The notes under the pieces: model-generated
Database searches by the model: none
What the model saw: only the letters and a program-made list of their open reading frames with translations
What the model was told of the DNA's origin: nothing
Translations under genes and position numbers: made by a program
In this document: positions 36,398-45,161 of the stretch, piece by piece
How the letters are laid out: every line of letters starts with the position of its first letter
Position numbering within the stretch: position 1 is the stretch's first letter
NCBI RefSeq assembly: GCF_014529945.1
Contig: NZ_JACVFB010000003.1
Span: 248,001 to 312,000, forward strand
Source of the DNA: Chitinophaga varians
GTDB taxonomy: Bacteria; Bacteroidota; Bacteroidia; Chitinophagales; Chitinophagaceae
DNA: 64,000 nucleotides
Direction: 5' to 3'

Positions 36398-37036
36398 ATG
36401 AATAATATTTTGCAGGAGAACGAAAGAGCGTTGTGGATATTGAAGACCAGAGGGCCTCAACCCCTGACGGTAGTGGCGGAAGCGCTGAACATAACGGTGG
36501 AGGGTGCACGTTTTCAGCTCCTGAAACTGAGCAGCGAGGGCCTGGTGGAGGCCACCAACGTATCTAAAGGGAGGGGCAGACCGCAACAGATATGGGCGCT
36601 TACCCAGAAAGGCAACAGCCGCTTTCCGGATTCACATGCGGAACTGACCGTGCGTTTGATCAACACCATCCGGGACACCCTGGGACCTGATGCCCTTCAG
36701 GCGGTCATCGAAAACAGCAAAAAGGCCGGTCTGGACAAGTATTTGCAGGCTACGCTGAAGGAAACCACCCTGGAAGGTAAAATCAATAAACTGGCTGAAG
36801 CCCGGGATTCCGAAGGGTATATGGCCACCTGGGAAAAAGACGAAACAGGATATATGTTAATAGAGAACCACTGCCCTATCTGCGTAGCTGCCGAGGTTTG
36901 TCAGGGTTTCTGCTCTGCGGAGCTGGAAACTTTCCGGAAAGTGGTCGGTGAGGGAGCGGAAGTAGAACGGGTAGACCATCTGTTGTCCGGCGCCAGAAGA
37001 TGCGCGTACCGCATATCTCCCAAAGGGGAACAATGA
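36398..37036 (+). CDS. SufR-like winged-helix regulator with C-terminal Cys cluster
   Basis: The ATG at 36398 gives 212 residues. The N-terminal winged helix (about 5-75) includes LTVVAEALNITVEGARFQLL and a GRGRPQQIWALTQKG wing. The C-terminal half ends in ENHCPICVAAEVCQGFCSAE and GARRCAYRI, with Cys at 159, 162, 168, 172 and 202. This is the arrangement of the COG2345/SufR group of the DeoR/ArsR-like regulators, in which C-terminal cysteines bind an iron-sulfur cluster or metal. It is divergent from the efflux operon, and both promoters overlap an AATAAAC palindrome, so it probably represses the pump and itself in response to redox stress or metal. Ligand type is inferred. Confidence 0.8.
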   Translation: MNNILQENERALWILKTRGPQPLTVVAEALNITVEGARFQLLKLSSEGLVEATNVSKGRGRPQQIWALTQKGNSRFPDSHAELTVRLINTIRDTLGPDALQAVIENSKKAGLDKYLQATLKETTLEGKINKLAEARDSEGYMATWEKDETGYMLIENHCPICVAAEVCQGFCSAELETFRKVVGEGAEVERVDHLLSGARRCAYRISPKGEQ

Positions 37037-37097
37037 GTTTATTGAAGGCTGGTATTGATTTTTAACTTATCTTGGCCGCATAGCAGCTTATGCCACG

Positions 37098-37676
37098 ATG
37101 CTCCCGGCCAATAACATACAGGAATTGCAGCGCCGTATCAGCTTACATGACGACGAATCAGCCTACAAAGAGCTGTTCCTGCATTTCTATGAGCCGTTGG
37201 TACAATTTGCCGGTTCTTTTGTCCGCTCGGCACAGATCGCCGAAGAAGTGGTATCCGATGTATTTATTAATATATGGCAGGGCCGTCGCCGGCTGACAGC
37301 CGTCAACAATCTGCGGGTATACCTGTACGTGAGCACCAAAAACGTGGCCCTTAAATACCTGCTGCAACAACAGAAAAAAAATGCGCTCTCCCTCGACGCA
37401 CTGGAGCTGGACATGGAGAGCCCGCACTACAACCCGGAAGAGCAGCTCATCAGCGCCGAACTGCTGGCGAAGTTTGAGCAGGCAGTCAGCGATCTCCCTC
37501 CCCGCTGTAAAATCATCTTCAAACTGATCAAAGAAGACGGTCTCCGCTACAAAGAGATCGCAGAAATTCTGGACATCTCTGTCAAAACTATTGACAATCA
37601 ACTGGCCATCGCCCTTGCCAGGATTGCCCGCGCGATCAATACCTCTCTTAAAAAGCCGCAGCGGTTACAACCTTAA
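37098..37676 (+). CDS. ECF sigma-70 factor
   Basis: A 192-residue sigma factor with region 2 (YKELFLHFYEPLVQFAGSFV, EEVVSDVFINIWQ) and region 4 (LPPRCKIIFKLIKEDGLRYK, EIAEILDISVKTIDNQL). It belongs to the Bacteroidota ECF group that is paired with a FecR anti-sigma factor and a SusC receptor with an STN domain. It starts the polysaccharide locus, 72 bases before fecR. The receptor's signalling domain, FecR and this factor would form a trans-envelope relay that switches on the locus when substrate is bound. An upstream TATCTTGG at 37068-37075 is a near-match to a -7 element. Confidence 0.9.
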   Translation: MLPANNIQELQRRISLHDDESAYKELFLHFYEPLVQFAGSFVRSAQIAEEVVSDVFINIWQGRRRLTAVNNLRVYLYVSTKNVALKYLLQQQKKNALSLDALELDMESPHYNPEEQLISAELLAKFEQAVSDLPPRCKIIFKLIKEDGLRYKEIAEILDISVKTIDNQLAIALARIARAINTSLKKPQRLQP

Positions 37677-37748
37677 ATTTTTTTTATTTTCCTTTGGTAG
37701 ATTTCGTGAAAAAAGAGATCCTGTAGAAAGAGCATCTTATTTCACGTT

Positions 37749-38828
37749 ATGAACACGAGACGTATTTGGGAACTGATGGCACGGAAACTGGCGAACGAAG
37801 CTACTGCGGAAGAACTGCAGGAGCTGGCGGCGCTGCTCCGCGACAATCCTGACACAGAACTACCGGCCGGGCTGGTAGATGAGCTGTGGCAGAAAACGTC
37901 AGCAGCCACCAGGGAGGAATCGGCCATCGCTGCACACGACCGGCACATCAGCCGGATGCAGGCCATGGGCATTCCGATCGGCCATACTGCCAACGAAACA
38001 CCCGCACCACTTACCGCGATACGGTCCCGCCGCCCCTATCTGTGGGCTGCCGCTATCTCCACCGGCGTACTGCTAGGCATGGCTGCCTGGTGGTGGACAT
38101 CTGCTAAAAAAAACAACAACGCCATAGCCAGCGAAGTGACCACCCGCAACGGTTCGCGTACCAGCATACAGCTGGCGGACGGAACACGGGTATGGCTAAA
38201 CGCAGGAAGCAAACTCTCCTATAGCAAAGATTTCGGTAAAAATGACCGTAGCGTAACGCTCACGGGAGAAGCTTTTTTTGATGTGGCCAAACAAGCAGAC
38301 CATCCATTTGTTATCCATACGGAAACGATGGACATCCGTGTGCTGGGCACCCGTTTCAATGTACGGTCGTACCCGGAAGACAAAACCACGGAAGCCTCTC
38401 TGATTACTGGTAGCATAGAAGCCATTGTAAAGCGCAACGCCACCCGGATCATTCTTAAACCCAGCGAAAAAATCGTGGTGCTGAACCAGCTGCCCGCTGT
38501 TGCCCGCTCCGCCAAAGCCAATACAGCAAAGGAAGAGACGACGGTCACACTCAGCCACGTTTCTTACTACGCAGCACAAACAACGGCCATCACCGAAACG
38601 TCCTGGATGGACAATAAACTGGTGTTTAAAGATGAATCCTTTGCGGAGTTAGCACAACAAATGGAACGTTTTTTCGGGGTGCATGTTCAGTTCGACAATC
38701 CATCGTTACAACAACTTCGCTTTACCGGCATATTTGAACAGGAAACCGTGCAGCAGGCCCTGAGCGCATTACAGCTGACAGCCGCTTTCCGTTATGAGAT
38801 ACAGAACGACACCATCATTATCCACTGA
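37749..38828 (+). CDS. FecR-family anti-sigma factor
   Basis: A 359-residue inner-membrane protein with a cytoplasmic N-terminal sigma-binding part (about 1-95), one membrane helix (about 97-116), a FecR domain (ADGTRVWLNAGSKLSYSKDF, VTLTGEAFFDVAKQADHPFV) and a C-terminal DUF4974-type domain from about residue 285 that resembles the STN domain (ESFAELAQQMERFFGVHVQF). It holds the ECF factor inactive until it is contacted by the STN domain of the SusC receptor. Order and spacing with sigma factor and SusC are standard. A stem-loop lies in the 168 bases before susC. Confidence 0.9.
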   Translation: MNTRRIWELMARKLANEATAEELQELAALLRDNPDTELPAGLVDELWQKTSAATREESAIAAHDRHISRMQAMGIPIGHTANETPAPLTAIRSRRPYLWAAAISTGVLLGMAAWWWTSAKKNNNAIASEVTTRNGSRTSIQLADGTRVWLNAGSKLSYSKDFGKNDRSVTLTGEAFFDVAKQADHPFVIHTETMDIRVLGTRFNVRSYPEDKTTEASLITGSIEAIVKRNATRIILKPSEKIVVLNQLPAVARSAKANTAKEETTVTLSHVSYYAAQTTAITETSWMDNKLVFKDESFAELAQQMERFFGVHVQFDNPSLQQLRFTGIFEQETVQQALSALQLTAAFRYEIQNDTIIIH

Positions 38829-38891
38829 ATAATTTGACAACGTTATGAACACACACCTAATTAACAGCTCGTGATCCAACCAAAACTAAAA

Positions 38892-38915
38892 CGGGAAATG
38901 CGCTAACATTTCCCG
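38892..38915 (+). other. Stem-loop between fecR and susC
   Basis: CGGGAAATG (38892-38900) and CATTTCCCG (38907-38915) form a perfect 9-base stem with a 6-base loop. No U-tract follows, so it is not a normal terminator. It may set relative levels of anti-sigma factor and receptor mRNA through pausing, processing or 3'-end protection. The second FecR-receptor junction (63396) has a similar hairpin. Confidence 0.5.
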
Positions 38916-38996
38916 CCGAAGATTCAGCCTTATCAGGAAACTTGCCAACACGCCAAGCCGCAAGCTTCCATCACTTTCACCTCTAGATTTAAAAGT

Positions 38997-41900
38997 ATGA
39001 AAATATCGCTAGAATTTAGGGACAGGTATTCCTATGCCCTGAAAAAAGCACTTGTTATTATGAAACTCACCACGTTATTATTGTTGGCGTGTTTTCTCCA
39101 GGTATCTGCCGCCGTGAAGGGACAGGCTACCATCACCCTCAAGCTGAAAAAAGCGGAGATCTCACAAGTGTTGAGTAGTATTGAACAGCAGGGTAACTAC
39201 CGTTTTCTGTACAATAATGCCTTGACCGAAATAAGAAAAAAAGTTAATGTAGACGTCACCAACTCAGGGCTGGACGCGGTGATGAGCACCCTCTTCGCCG
39301 GCACTTCGCTGCGGTACAAACTGGTGGAAAACAATCTCGTGGTGATCATGTCCCAGGACATAAAAGTCACCGGTAAAATCACCAGCAAAAAAGACGGCAC
39401 GCCCATTCCCGGCGCTACCATCAGCATAAAAGGAACCTCCAAAGGCACCGTAGCCGGTCCGGATGGCTCCTATACCCTCAACGCGCCCGACAACGCTACC
39501 CTGGTGGTAAGCTTTATCGGTTACACCTCACAGGAGATGCCGGTCAACAACCGCCAGCAGCTGGACATCGCGCTGGAAGAATCTGTCAGCCAGATGCAAC
39601 AGGTAGTGGTGGTAGGTTACGGTGTACAACGTAAAGTAGACATCACCGGCTCCATCGCTCAGGTGAAAGGAGAAGAAATCAATAAACAGCCGGTGACCAA
39701 CGCCATGAGCGGCCTGCAAGGCAAAGTAGCCGGCGTACAAATCGTGAACGACGGTAAGCCAGGCGGCGCCCCTACCATCAAAATACGGGGTACGTCCACG
39801 GTATACGGCTCCCCCAGTCCGCTGTACGTGGTAGATGGCGTGTGGTATGACGATATCAGCTTCCTCAACCCCGGCGACATCGAAAATATGAGCATCCTGA
39901 AAGACGCTTCCAGCGAGGCGATCTACGGTATGCGCGCTGCCAACGGTGTGGTACTGATCACGACCAAAAAAGGCCGTGCCGGCAAAACCAGCATCAACTA
40001 CACCGGATATGTAGGCATGCAACGCGCAACTAACCAGGTGAAAATGGCCAATGGCAACGAATATGCGACCATCATCAACGAACTGAGCGCCATCAACAAC
40101 AACTCGCTCCGGCTGGACGCCAACGCCTATGGCGCAGGTACCGACTGGTTCAAACAGGAAATGCGGAACGCCTTTACCACCAACCATCAGCTGTCTATCA
40201 ACGGTGGTACCGAGAAATCCAGCTATAACTTCTCCCTGAGTTATATGAAACAGGACGGTCTCATTAAAACCAATGATTTCTCCCGTATCACTGCACGCCT
40301 GCAAAACGATTTCCAGGTGTTTGAACCGTTGAAAATCGGTTACTCTGTCACCGCCGCTGCCTATAACAGTCACGATATTCCGGATGCTTACTTCCTGCAG
40401 CTCTACACTTCTGCACCCATAGTACCGGTATTTAATCCTGATGGCTCCTACGGAGACCCGGACAAACTGAACCTCGGCACCGGCGCCGGTAAAAACCCGC
40501 AGGTATCCCTGGACTTCTATGACCAGACCTCCAAACGCCGCATGATCACCGGTAACGTATATGCAGACCTGCGTTTTGCCAAACATTTTGTTTTCCATAG
40601 CAGCGTAGGGGGTGAATATGGTGATAGTATCATCCGCAACTACACCCCACAATACCAGGCTACCACCAACCAGTTCAACAAAGTCAGCAAACTGACCCGC
40701 ACTACCGCCAGCCGGCAGAACTGGATCGTGGAAAATACCCTCACCTATGACAACAAATTCGGAGATCATAACCTGAAAGTATTGCTGGGCCAGGCAGCAC
40801 AACAGCGCCGGTTCTACAAACTGATTGCCAGCGCAGACAATGTGCCCAACAATAATGAAGGTACCAGGTACCTGCGACTGGGCAATACCGATGGCCGTTC
40901 CGTAACTGATGAAGGTGAACTCATCAACATCGCTTCTTACTTTGGCCGCGTCAACTATGCGTATAAAGACAAATACCTGCTGACAGCCTCCATCCGTGCA
41001 GACGGCGCCTCCCAGTTCTCCCCCGGAGACCAGTGGGGTTATTTCCCCTCTGTAGGTTTGGGCTGGGTACTTAGTGAAGAACCTTTCATCAAAAACACCG
41101 GTATCTTCGATAACCTGAAACTGCGCGGTAGCTGGGGCCAGGTGGGCAACGCTTCCGTTCCGCCATCGCTCTCTGTTCAGAGGATCAACCAATCCCCTTA
41201 TCTGACCGCCATCTTCGGTGGTGGCGTTTATACCGGTGCGAGTGTTACCTCACTGGTGCCCCCGGCACTGTTCTGGGAAAAATCAGAAGGTATTGATGCG
41301 GCCATCGAAGCCAGTGTGTTAAAAAACAGATTGTATATAGAAGCTGGTTTCTATAACAAGAAAACACTGTCCGCTATTTTCGATGTACCCGTGCTCATGT
41401 CGCTCGGTACCCAGGATTCGAAGATGACCGCCAACCAGGCCACTTTCCGGAACCAGGGATGGGAGTTTGCAGCTAACTGGAAAGATCAGACAGCAAGCGG
41501 CTTTGGTTATTCCATTGGTGGCAACTTCAGCATCAACAACAATAAAGTGTTAGAAGTCAGCAACACAGACTACCCCATCTATGGCGGTGGTGATGCTTCT
41601 ACCGGCGGCGGCCTGCTTACCCGCACCATTGTCGGTCAACCCATTGGTCAGTACTTCGGCTATCAGGTAGACGGTGTGTTCCAGAATGCAGCAGAAGTAG
41701 CAGCATCTGCACAGAAAAGCGCCAAACCGGGCGATTTCAGATACCGCGATATCAACAACGACGGTACCATAGATGCCAAAGACCGTGTTCCCATCGGCAA
41801 TCCAAACCCTAAATACACTTATGGCATCAACACCAGCTTCAACTATAAAAACTTTGATCTGGCAGTAGAATTCCAGGGCGTAGCGGGCATCGACGTATAT

Positions 41901-42290
41901 AATGCCAACATCGCGTTACGTTACGGTAACGAAAACTTCACTAAAGAATTTTTTGATAACCGCTGGCATGGTGAAGGCACTTCCAACACCTATCCTTCTG
42001 CCAACGTAGGCGGCGGACAGAACTACCTGCCTAACACGTTCTTCGTAGAAAGCGGTTCCTACTTCCGTATCCGGAACATACAACTGGGTTATACCATGGC
42101 TAAAGCCATCGCTAACCGCTGGGGCATGCAGAACCTGCGTTTCTTCGCCAGCGCGCAAAACGCATTCAATTTCTTCCGCTACCGTGGTTTCTCACCTGAA
42201 ATCGGCGGTATACCTACCAGCCAGGGTGTCGATAAGAGTATCTATCCCCTGTATGCTACCTACAATTTCGGTGTAAACGTGACCTTCTAA
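38997..42290 (+). CDS. SusC/RagA-type TonB-linked outer-membrane transporter with STN domain
   Basis: A 1097-residue receptor. After a long N-terminal leader and signal sequence (to about residue 43) come an STN signalling domain (about 45-118), a carboxypeptidase-like domain (about 122-185), the SusC plug with YGVQRKVDITGSIAQVKGEE and SPLYVVDGVWYDDISFLNPG, and the barrel to VNVTF. The STN domain ties it to the upstream FecR and sigma factor. It carries oligosaccharides across the outer membrane together with SusD, whose gene starts eight bases downstream. An alternative start at Met22 would still leave a signal peptide. Confidence 0.95.
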   Translation: MKISLEFRDRYSYALKKALVIMKLTTLLLLACFLQVSAAVKGQATITLKLKKAEISQVLSSIEQQGNYRFLYNNALTEIRKKVNVDVTNSGLDAVMSTLFAGTSLRYKLVENNLVVIMSQDIKVTGKITSKKDGTPIPGATISIKGTSKGTVAGPDGSYTLNAPDNATLVVSFIGYTSQEMPVNNRQQLDIALEESVSQMQQVVVVGYGVQRKVDITGSIAQVKGEEINKQPVTNAMSGLQGKVAGVQIVNDGKPGGAPTIKIRGTSTVYGSPSPLYVVDGVWYDDISFLNPGDIENMSILKDASSEAIYGMRAANGVVLITTKKGRAGKTSINYTGYVGMQRATNQVKMANGNEYATIINELSAINNNSLRLDANAYGAGTDWFKQEMRNAFTTNHQLSINGGTEKSSYNFSLSYMKQDGLIKTNDFSRITARLQNDFQVFEPLKIGYSVTAAAYNSHDIPDAYFLQLYTSAPIVPVFNPDGSYGDPDKLNLGTGAGKNPQVSLDFYDQTSKRRMITGNVYADLRFAKHFVFHSSVGGEYGDSIIRNYTPQYQATTNQFNKVSKLTRTTASRQNWIVENTLTYDNKFGDHNLKVLLGQAAQQRRFYKLIASADNVPNNNEGTRYLRLGNTDGRSVTDEGELINIASYFGRVNYAYKDKYLLTASIRADGASQFSPGDQWGYFPSVGLGWVLSEEPFIKNTGIFDNLKLRGSWGQVGNASVPPSLSVQRINQSPYLTAIFGGGVYTGASVTSLVPPALFWEKSEGIDAAIEASVLKNRLYIEAGFYNKKTLSAIFDVPVLMSLGTQDSKMTANQATFRNQGWEFAANWKDQTASGFGYSIGGNFSINNNKVLEVSNTDYPIYGGGDASTGGGLLTRTIVGQPIGQYFGYQVDGVFQNAAEVAASAQKSAKPGDFRYRDINNDGTIDAKDRVPIGNPNPKYTYGINTSFNYKNFDLAVEFQGVAGIDVYNANIALRYGNENFTKEFFDNRWHGEGTSNTYPSANVGGGQNYLPNTFFVESGSYFRIRNIQLGYTMAKAIANRWGMQNLRFFASAQNAFNFFRYRGFSPEIGGIPTSQGVDKSIYPLYATYNFGVNVTF

Positions 42291-42298
42291 TTTAAACG

Positions 42299-43792
42299 AT
42301 GATGACCATGAAAAGAAACCACACACTACCTATAAAACGTATTGCCAGCTATGCACTGCCGGTGCTGCTGGCCATCACCGCCGGCTGCGGAAAAAGTTTT
42401 CTCGATGTGCCCCCACAGGGACAACAACCCGCAGAAGAATTCTGGAAAACAGAAGCCGATGCGACCAAAGCTGTCAACGCCATCTATGCCAATCTGCACG
42501 AATGGCGTCAGGTAGCCTTTGCGGCGCTGGCAGTGGAAGACCTGGGCTCCGAAGAAACAGAGAAAGGCAGCGACCCTAACGATGCCAGCTTCCTGAGCAA
42601 TTTCGACAACTTCACCGTGACCGCTTCCGATGGCCAGGTGGCCGACTTCTGGAAAGGACAGTACCAGGAAGTGAATCTCTGTAATCAGGTGCTGGACAGC
42701 GTACCGAAAATACAGATGGACGATGCGCTGAAAAACCGCTACCTGGCAGAAGCCAAATTTGTCCGCGCCTACGCCTACTTCCGTTTGGTGCGCGCCTACG
42801 GCGATATCCCACTGCGACTGCATACGCCGAAAGGCCCGGAAGAATATAACCTGCCACGTACCCCAAAAGCGGAAGTATGGGCAGCCATCGAAAAAGACCT
42901 GACCGAAGCCACCGCCGTACTGCCGGCCACCTATCCGGCCAAAGACGCAGGGCGCGCCACCAAAGGCGCTGCGTTGGCCCTGCATGCTAAAGTGGCCATG
43001 TACCAAAAGAAATGGCAAGATGTGTTCACCTTTACCAATCAGGTAATGGGCCTGGGCTACAGCCTCTTCCCGGACTACGAAAAGCTGTTCCGTATCGCCA
43101 ACGAAAATTCCGTGGAGTCAGTCTTTGAAATACAATGCCAGATCATCCTGGGTAACCGCGACGCTTCCAACTCCCAGTACTCTCAGATACAGGGCGTAAA
43201 AAGCCAGCAAGGCGGCGGATGGGGCTTCAATACCCCCACACAGGCACTGGTAGATGCCTATGAGCCGGGCGATCCCCGTAAAAACGCCACCATCCTGTTC
43301 AGAGGCACTATCAACGCAGAAGGCGACAGTATCAAAAATATCGGCATCAACCGTCGTTTCAATTACAAATCGTATGTACCGTTTGGACTGTTCCGCGACG
43401 GCTACAACGAAGGCGCCGATCAGAACGTACGCGTGATCCGTTATGCAGAAGTACTGCTGATGAACGCCGAAGCAGCCAACGAACTGGGCAACAGCGGTCA
43501 GGCACTCAGCTCCCTCAACGCCGTGAGAGCCCGTGCACGCGGCGGCAACAACACCATCCTGCCTGATGTGACCACCACCGACCAGGCACAGCTCCGCCTC
43601 GCCATCTATCACGAAAGACAGATAGAACTGGCGATGGAACGTGACCGTTTCTTTGACGTGATCCGTCAGGGCAGAGGTGCGCAGGTGTTTGGCCCACTAG
43701 GCTTCAAAGCGGGTAAAAATGAACTGATGCCGATCCCGCAGGTAGAGATTGATCTCAGTTCCAACAAACTGACGCAGAACCCGGGTTACTAA
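42299..43792 (+). CDS. SusD/RagB-type surface glycan-binding lipoprotein
   Basis: A 497-residue lipoprotein (lipobox LAITAGC, Cys30) with the SusD helical fold. Landmarks are SFLDVPPQGQQPAEEFWKTE near the N-terminus, KFVRAYAYFRLVRAYGDIPL, LALHAKVAMYQKKW, and the C-terminal half with VIRYAEVLLMNAEAANELG and RQIELAMERDRFFDVIRQGR. SusD caps the SusC barrel and captures glycan at the surface. It lies eight bases after susC and is followed by two enzyme genes. Confidence 0.95.
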   Translation: MMTMKRNHTLPIKRIASYALPVLLAITAGCGKSFLDVPPQGQQPAEEFWKTEADATKAVNAIYANLHEWRQVAFAALAVEDLGSEETEKGSDPNDASFLSNFDNFTVTASDGQVADFWKGQYQEVNLCNQVLDSVPKIQMDDALKNRYLAEAKFVRAYAYFRLVRAYGDIPLRLHTPKGPEEYNLPRTPKAEVWAAIEKDLTEATAVLPATYPAKDAGRATKGAALALHAKVAMYQKKWQDVFTFTNQVMGLGYSLFPDYEKLFRIANENSVESVFEIQCQIILGNRDASNSQYSQIQGVKSQQGGGWGFNTPTQALVDAYEPGDPRKNATILFRGTINAEGDSIKNIGINRRFNYKSYVPFGLFRDGYNEGADQNVRVIRYAEVLLMNAEAANELGNSGQALSSLNAVRARARGGNNTILPDVTTTDQAQLRLAIYHERQIELAMERDRFFDVIRQGRGAQVFGPLGFKAGKNELMPIPQVEIDLSSNKLTQNPGY

Positions 43793-43811
43793 TCGTTAGA
43801 GAAACCATGCC

Positions 43812-45155
43812 ATGAAACAGATCACATCAACGATCATATGCCTGATATGCCTGCTCGCCTTTGGCGGGCAGGCACAGGTAAAACAACCGTCCCTTAAAGC
43901 CGATCTGCAGATCCGGCAAAACCTGAGCGACAGCGCCCTGCTGGACCTCGTTCAAAAACAGACCTTCCGTTATTTCTGGGACTTTGCCCATCCGGTTTCC
44001 GGAATGGCACGCGAACGCAGCAACAAATCATTCGATTACGGCGATGAGGTAGTGACCACCGGTGGCACCGGCTTTGGCGTCATGGCCATTGTGGTAGCTA
44101 CCGAAAGAGGCTGGATCACCCGCGATGCAGCCGTGGAGCGGTTACTCAAAATGATCGACTTCCTCCGGAAAGCAGATCATTACCACGGCATCTTCCCCCA
44201 CTGGCTCAACGGCGCCACCGGAAAAACAATTCCTTTCAGCCGCAAAGATGATGGCGGTGATATTGTGGAAACATCTTTCCTCTTTGAAGGGCTGCTCACC
44301 GCCCGTCAGTATTTCAACCGCAATACGCCCAAAGAAGAAGAACTACGCAACAAAATCAACTGGACCTGGCGGGAAGCAGAATGGAACTGGTATACCCAGG
44401 ACGGCCGCAACGTGCTGTACTGGCACTGGAGCCCCAACAACGGCTGGAGCATGAACCATGAAATCAGAGGATACAACGAATGCCTGATCACCTACATCCT
44501 GTCTGCCTCCTCTCCCACCTATGCCATACCGGCGTCTGTATATCATCACGGATGGGCCAACAACTACTATTTCCGCAACGACCGTACTTATTTCGGTATC
44601 AAACTGCCGCTGGGAATGGATTACGGCGGGCCGCTGTTCTTCACGCACTACTCTTTCATGGGCCTCGATCCGCATGGATTAAAAGACCGTTATGCCGATT
44701 ATTGGGAACAGAATAAAAATCACACGCTCATCAACCGTGAATATTGTGTGCAGAACCCAAAAGGCTTCAAAGGCTACGGCGCCAACACCTGGGGCCTTAC
44801 CGCCAGCGACACGTACAACGGCTACGATGCGCATTCTCCGGAGAATGATCACGGCACCATCACCCCTACCGCTGCTTTGTCCGCGTTCCCTTATACGCCG
44901 GAATATTCCATGCAGGCACTCAAACATTTCTACTATCAGCTGGGCCATAAAATCTGGAGCGAATACGGCTTTACCGATGCTTTCAATGAAACGCAACAAT
45001 GGTACGCCACCTCTCATCTCGCCATCGATCAGGGACCTATCGTAGTAATGATAGAGAACTATCGCAGCGGATTATTATGGAAGCTGTTTATGAGTTGCCC
45101 GGAAGTGCAATCAGGATTAAAGAAACTGGACTTCACCAGTCCGCATCTGAAATAA
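43812..45155 (+). CDS. Glucoamylase-like enzyme, GH144 type (probable beta-1,2-glucanase)
   Basis: A 447-residue secreted enzyme (signal peptide to about AQ at residue 22) with the Pfam glycoamylase-type alpha/alpha-barrel: QTFRYFWDFAHPVSGMARER, DEVVTTGGTGFGVMAIVVAT, DDGGDIVETSFLFEGLL, WSMNHEIRGYNECLITYIL and SPENDHGTITPTAALSAFPY. This fold in Chitinophaga is the founding group of GH144, whose known members act on beta-1,2-glucans (sophorooligosaccharides). Acidic residues at D150, E153, E217 and E223 are candidates for catalysis. The gene lies 19 bases after susD, so it probably defines the substrate of the locus. Some relatives are uncharacterised, so the exact linkage is inferred. Confidence 0.82.
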   Translation: MKQITSTIICLICLLAFGGQAQVKQPSLKADLQIRQNLSDSALLDLVQKQTFRYFWDFAHPVSGMARERSNKSFDYGDEVVTTGGTGFGVMAIVVATERGWITRDAAVERLLKMIDFLRKADHYHGIFPHWLNGATGKTIPFSRKDDGGDIVETSFLFEGLLTARQYFNRNTPKEEELRNKINWTWREAEWNWYTQDGRNVLYWHWSPNNGWSMNHEIRGYNECLITYILSASSPTYAIPASVYHHGWANNYYFRNDRTYFGIKLPLGMDYGGPLFFTHYSFMGLDPHGLKDRYADYWEQNKNHTLINREYCVQNPKGFKGYGANTWGLTASDTYNGYDAHSPENDHGTITPTAALSAFPYTPEYSMQALKHFYYQLGHKIWSEYGFTDAFNETQQWYATSHLAIDQGPIVVMIENYRSGLLWKLFMSCPEVQSGLKKLDFTSPHLK

Positions 45156-45161
45156 CCAGTC

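Noticed and set aside
39528..41192. A 554-codon minus-strand frame antisense to susC
   Set aside because: Shadow of the SusC frame; no domain and no upstream signals.
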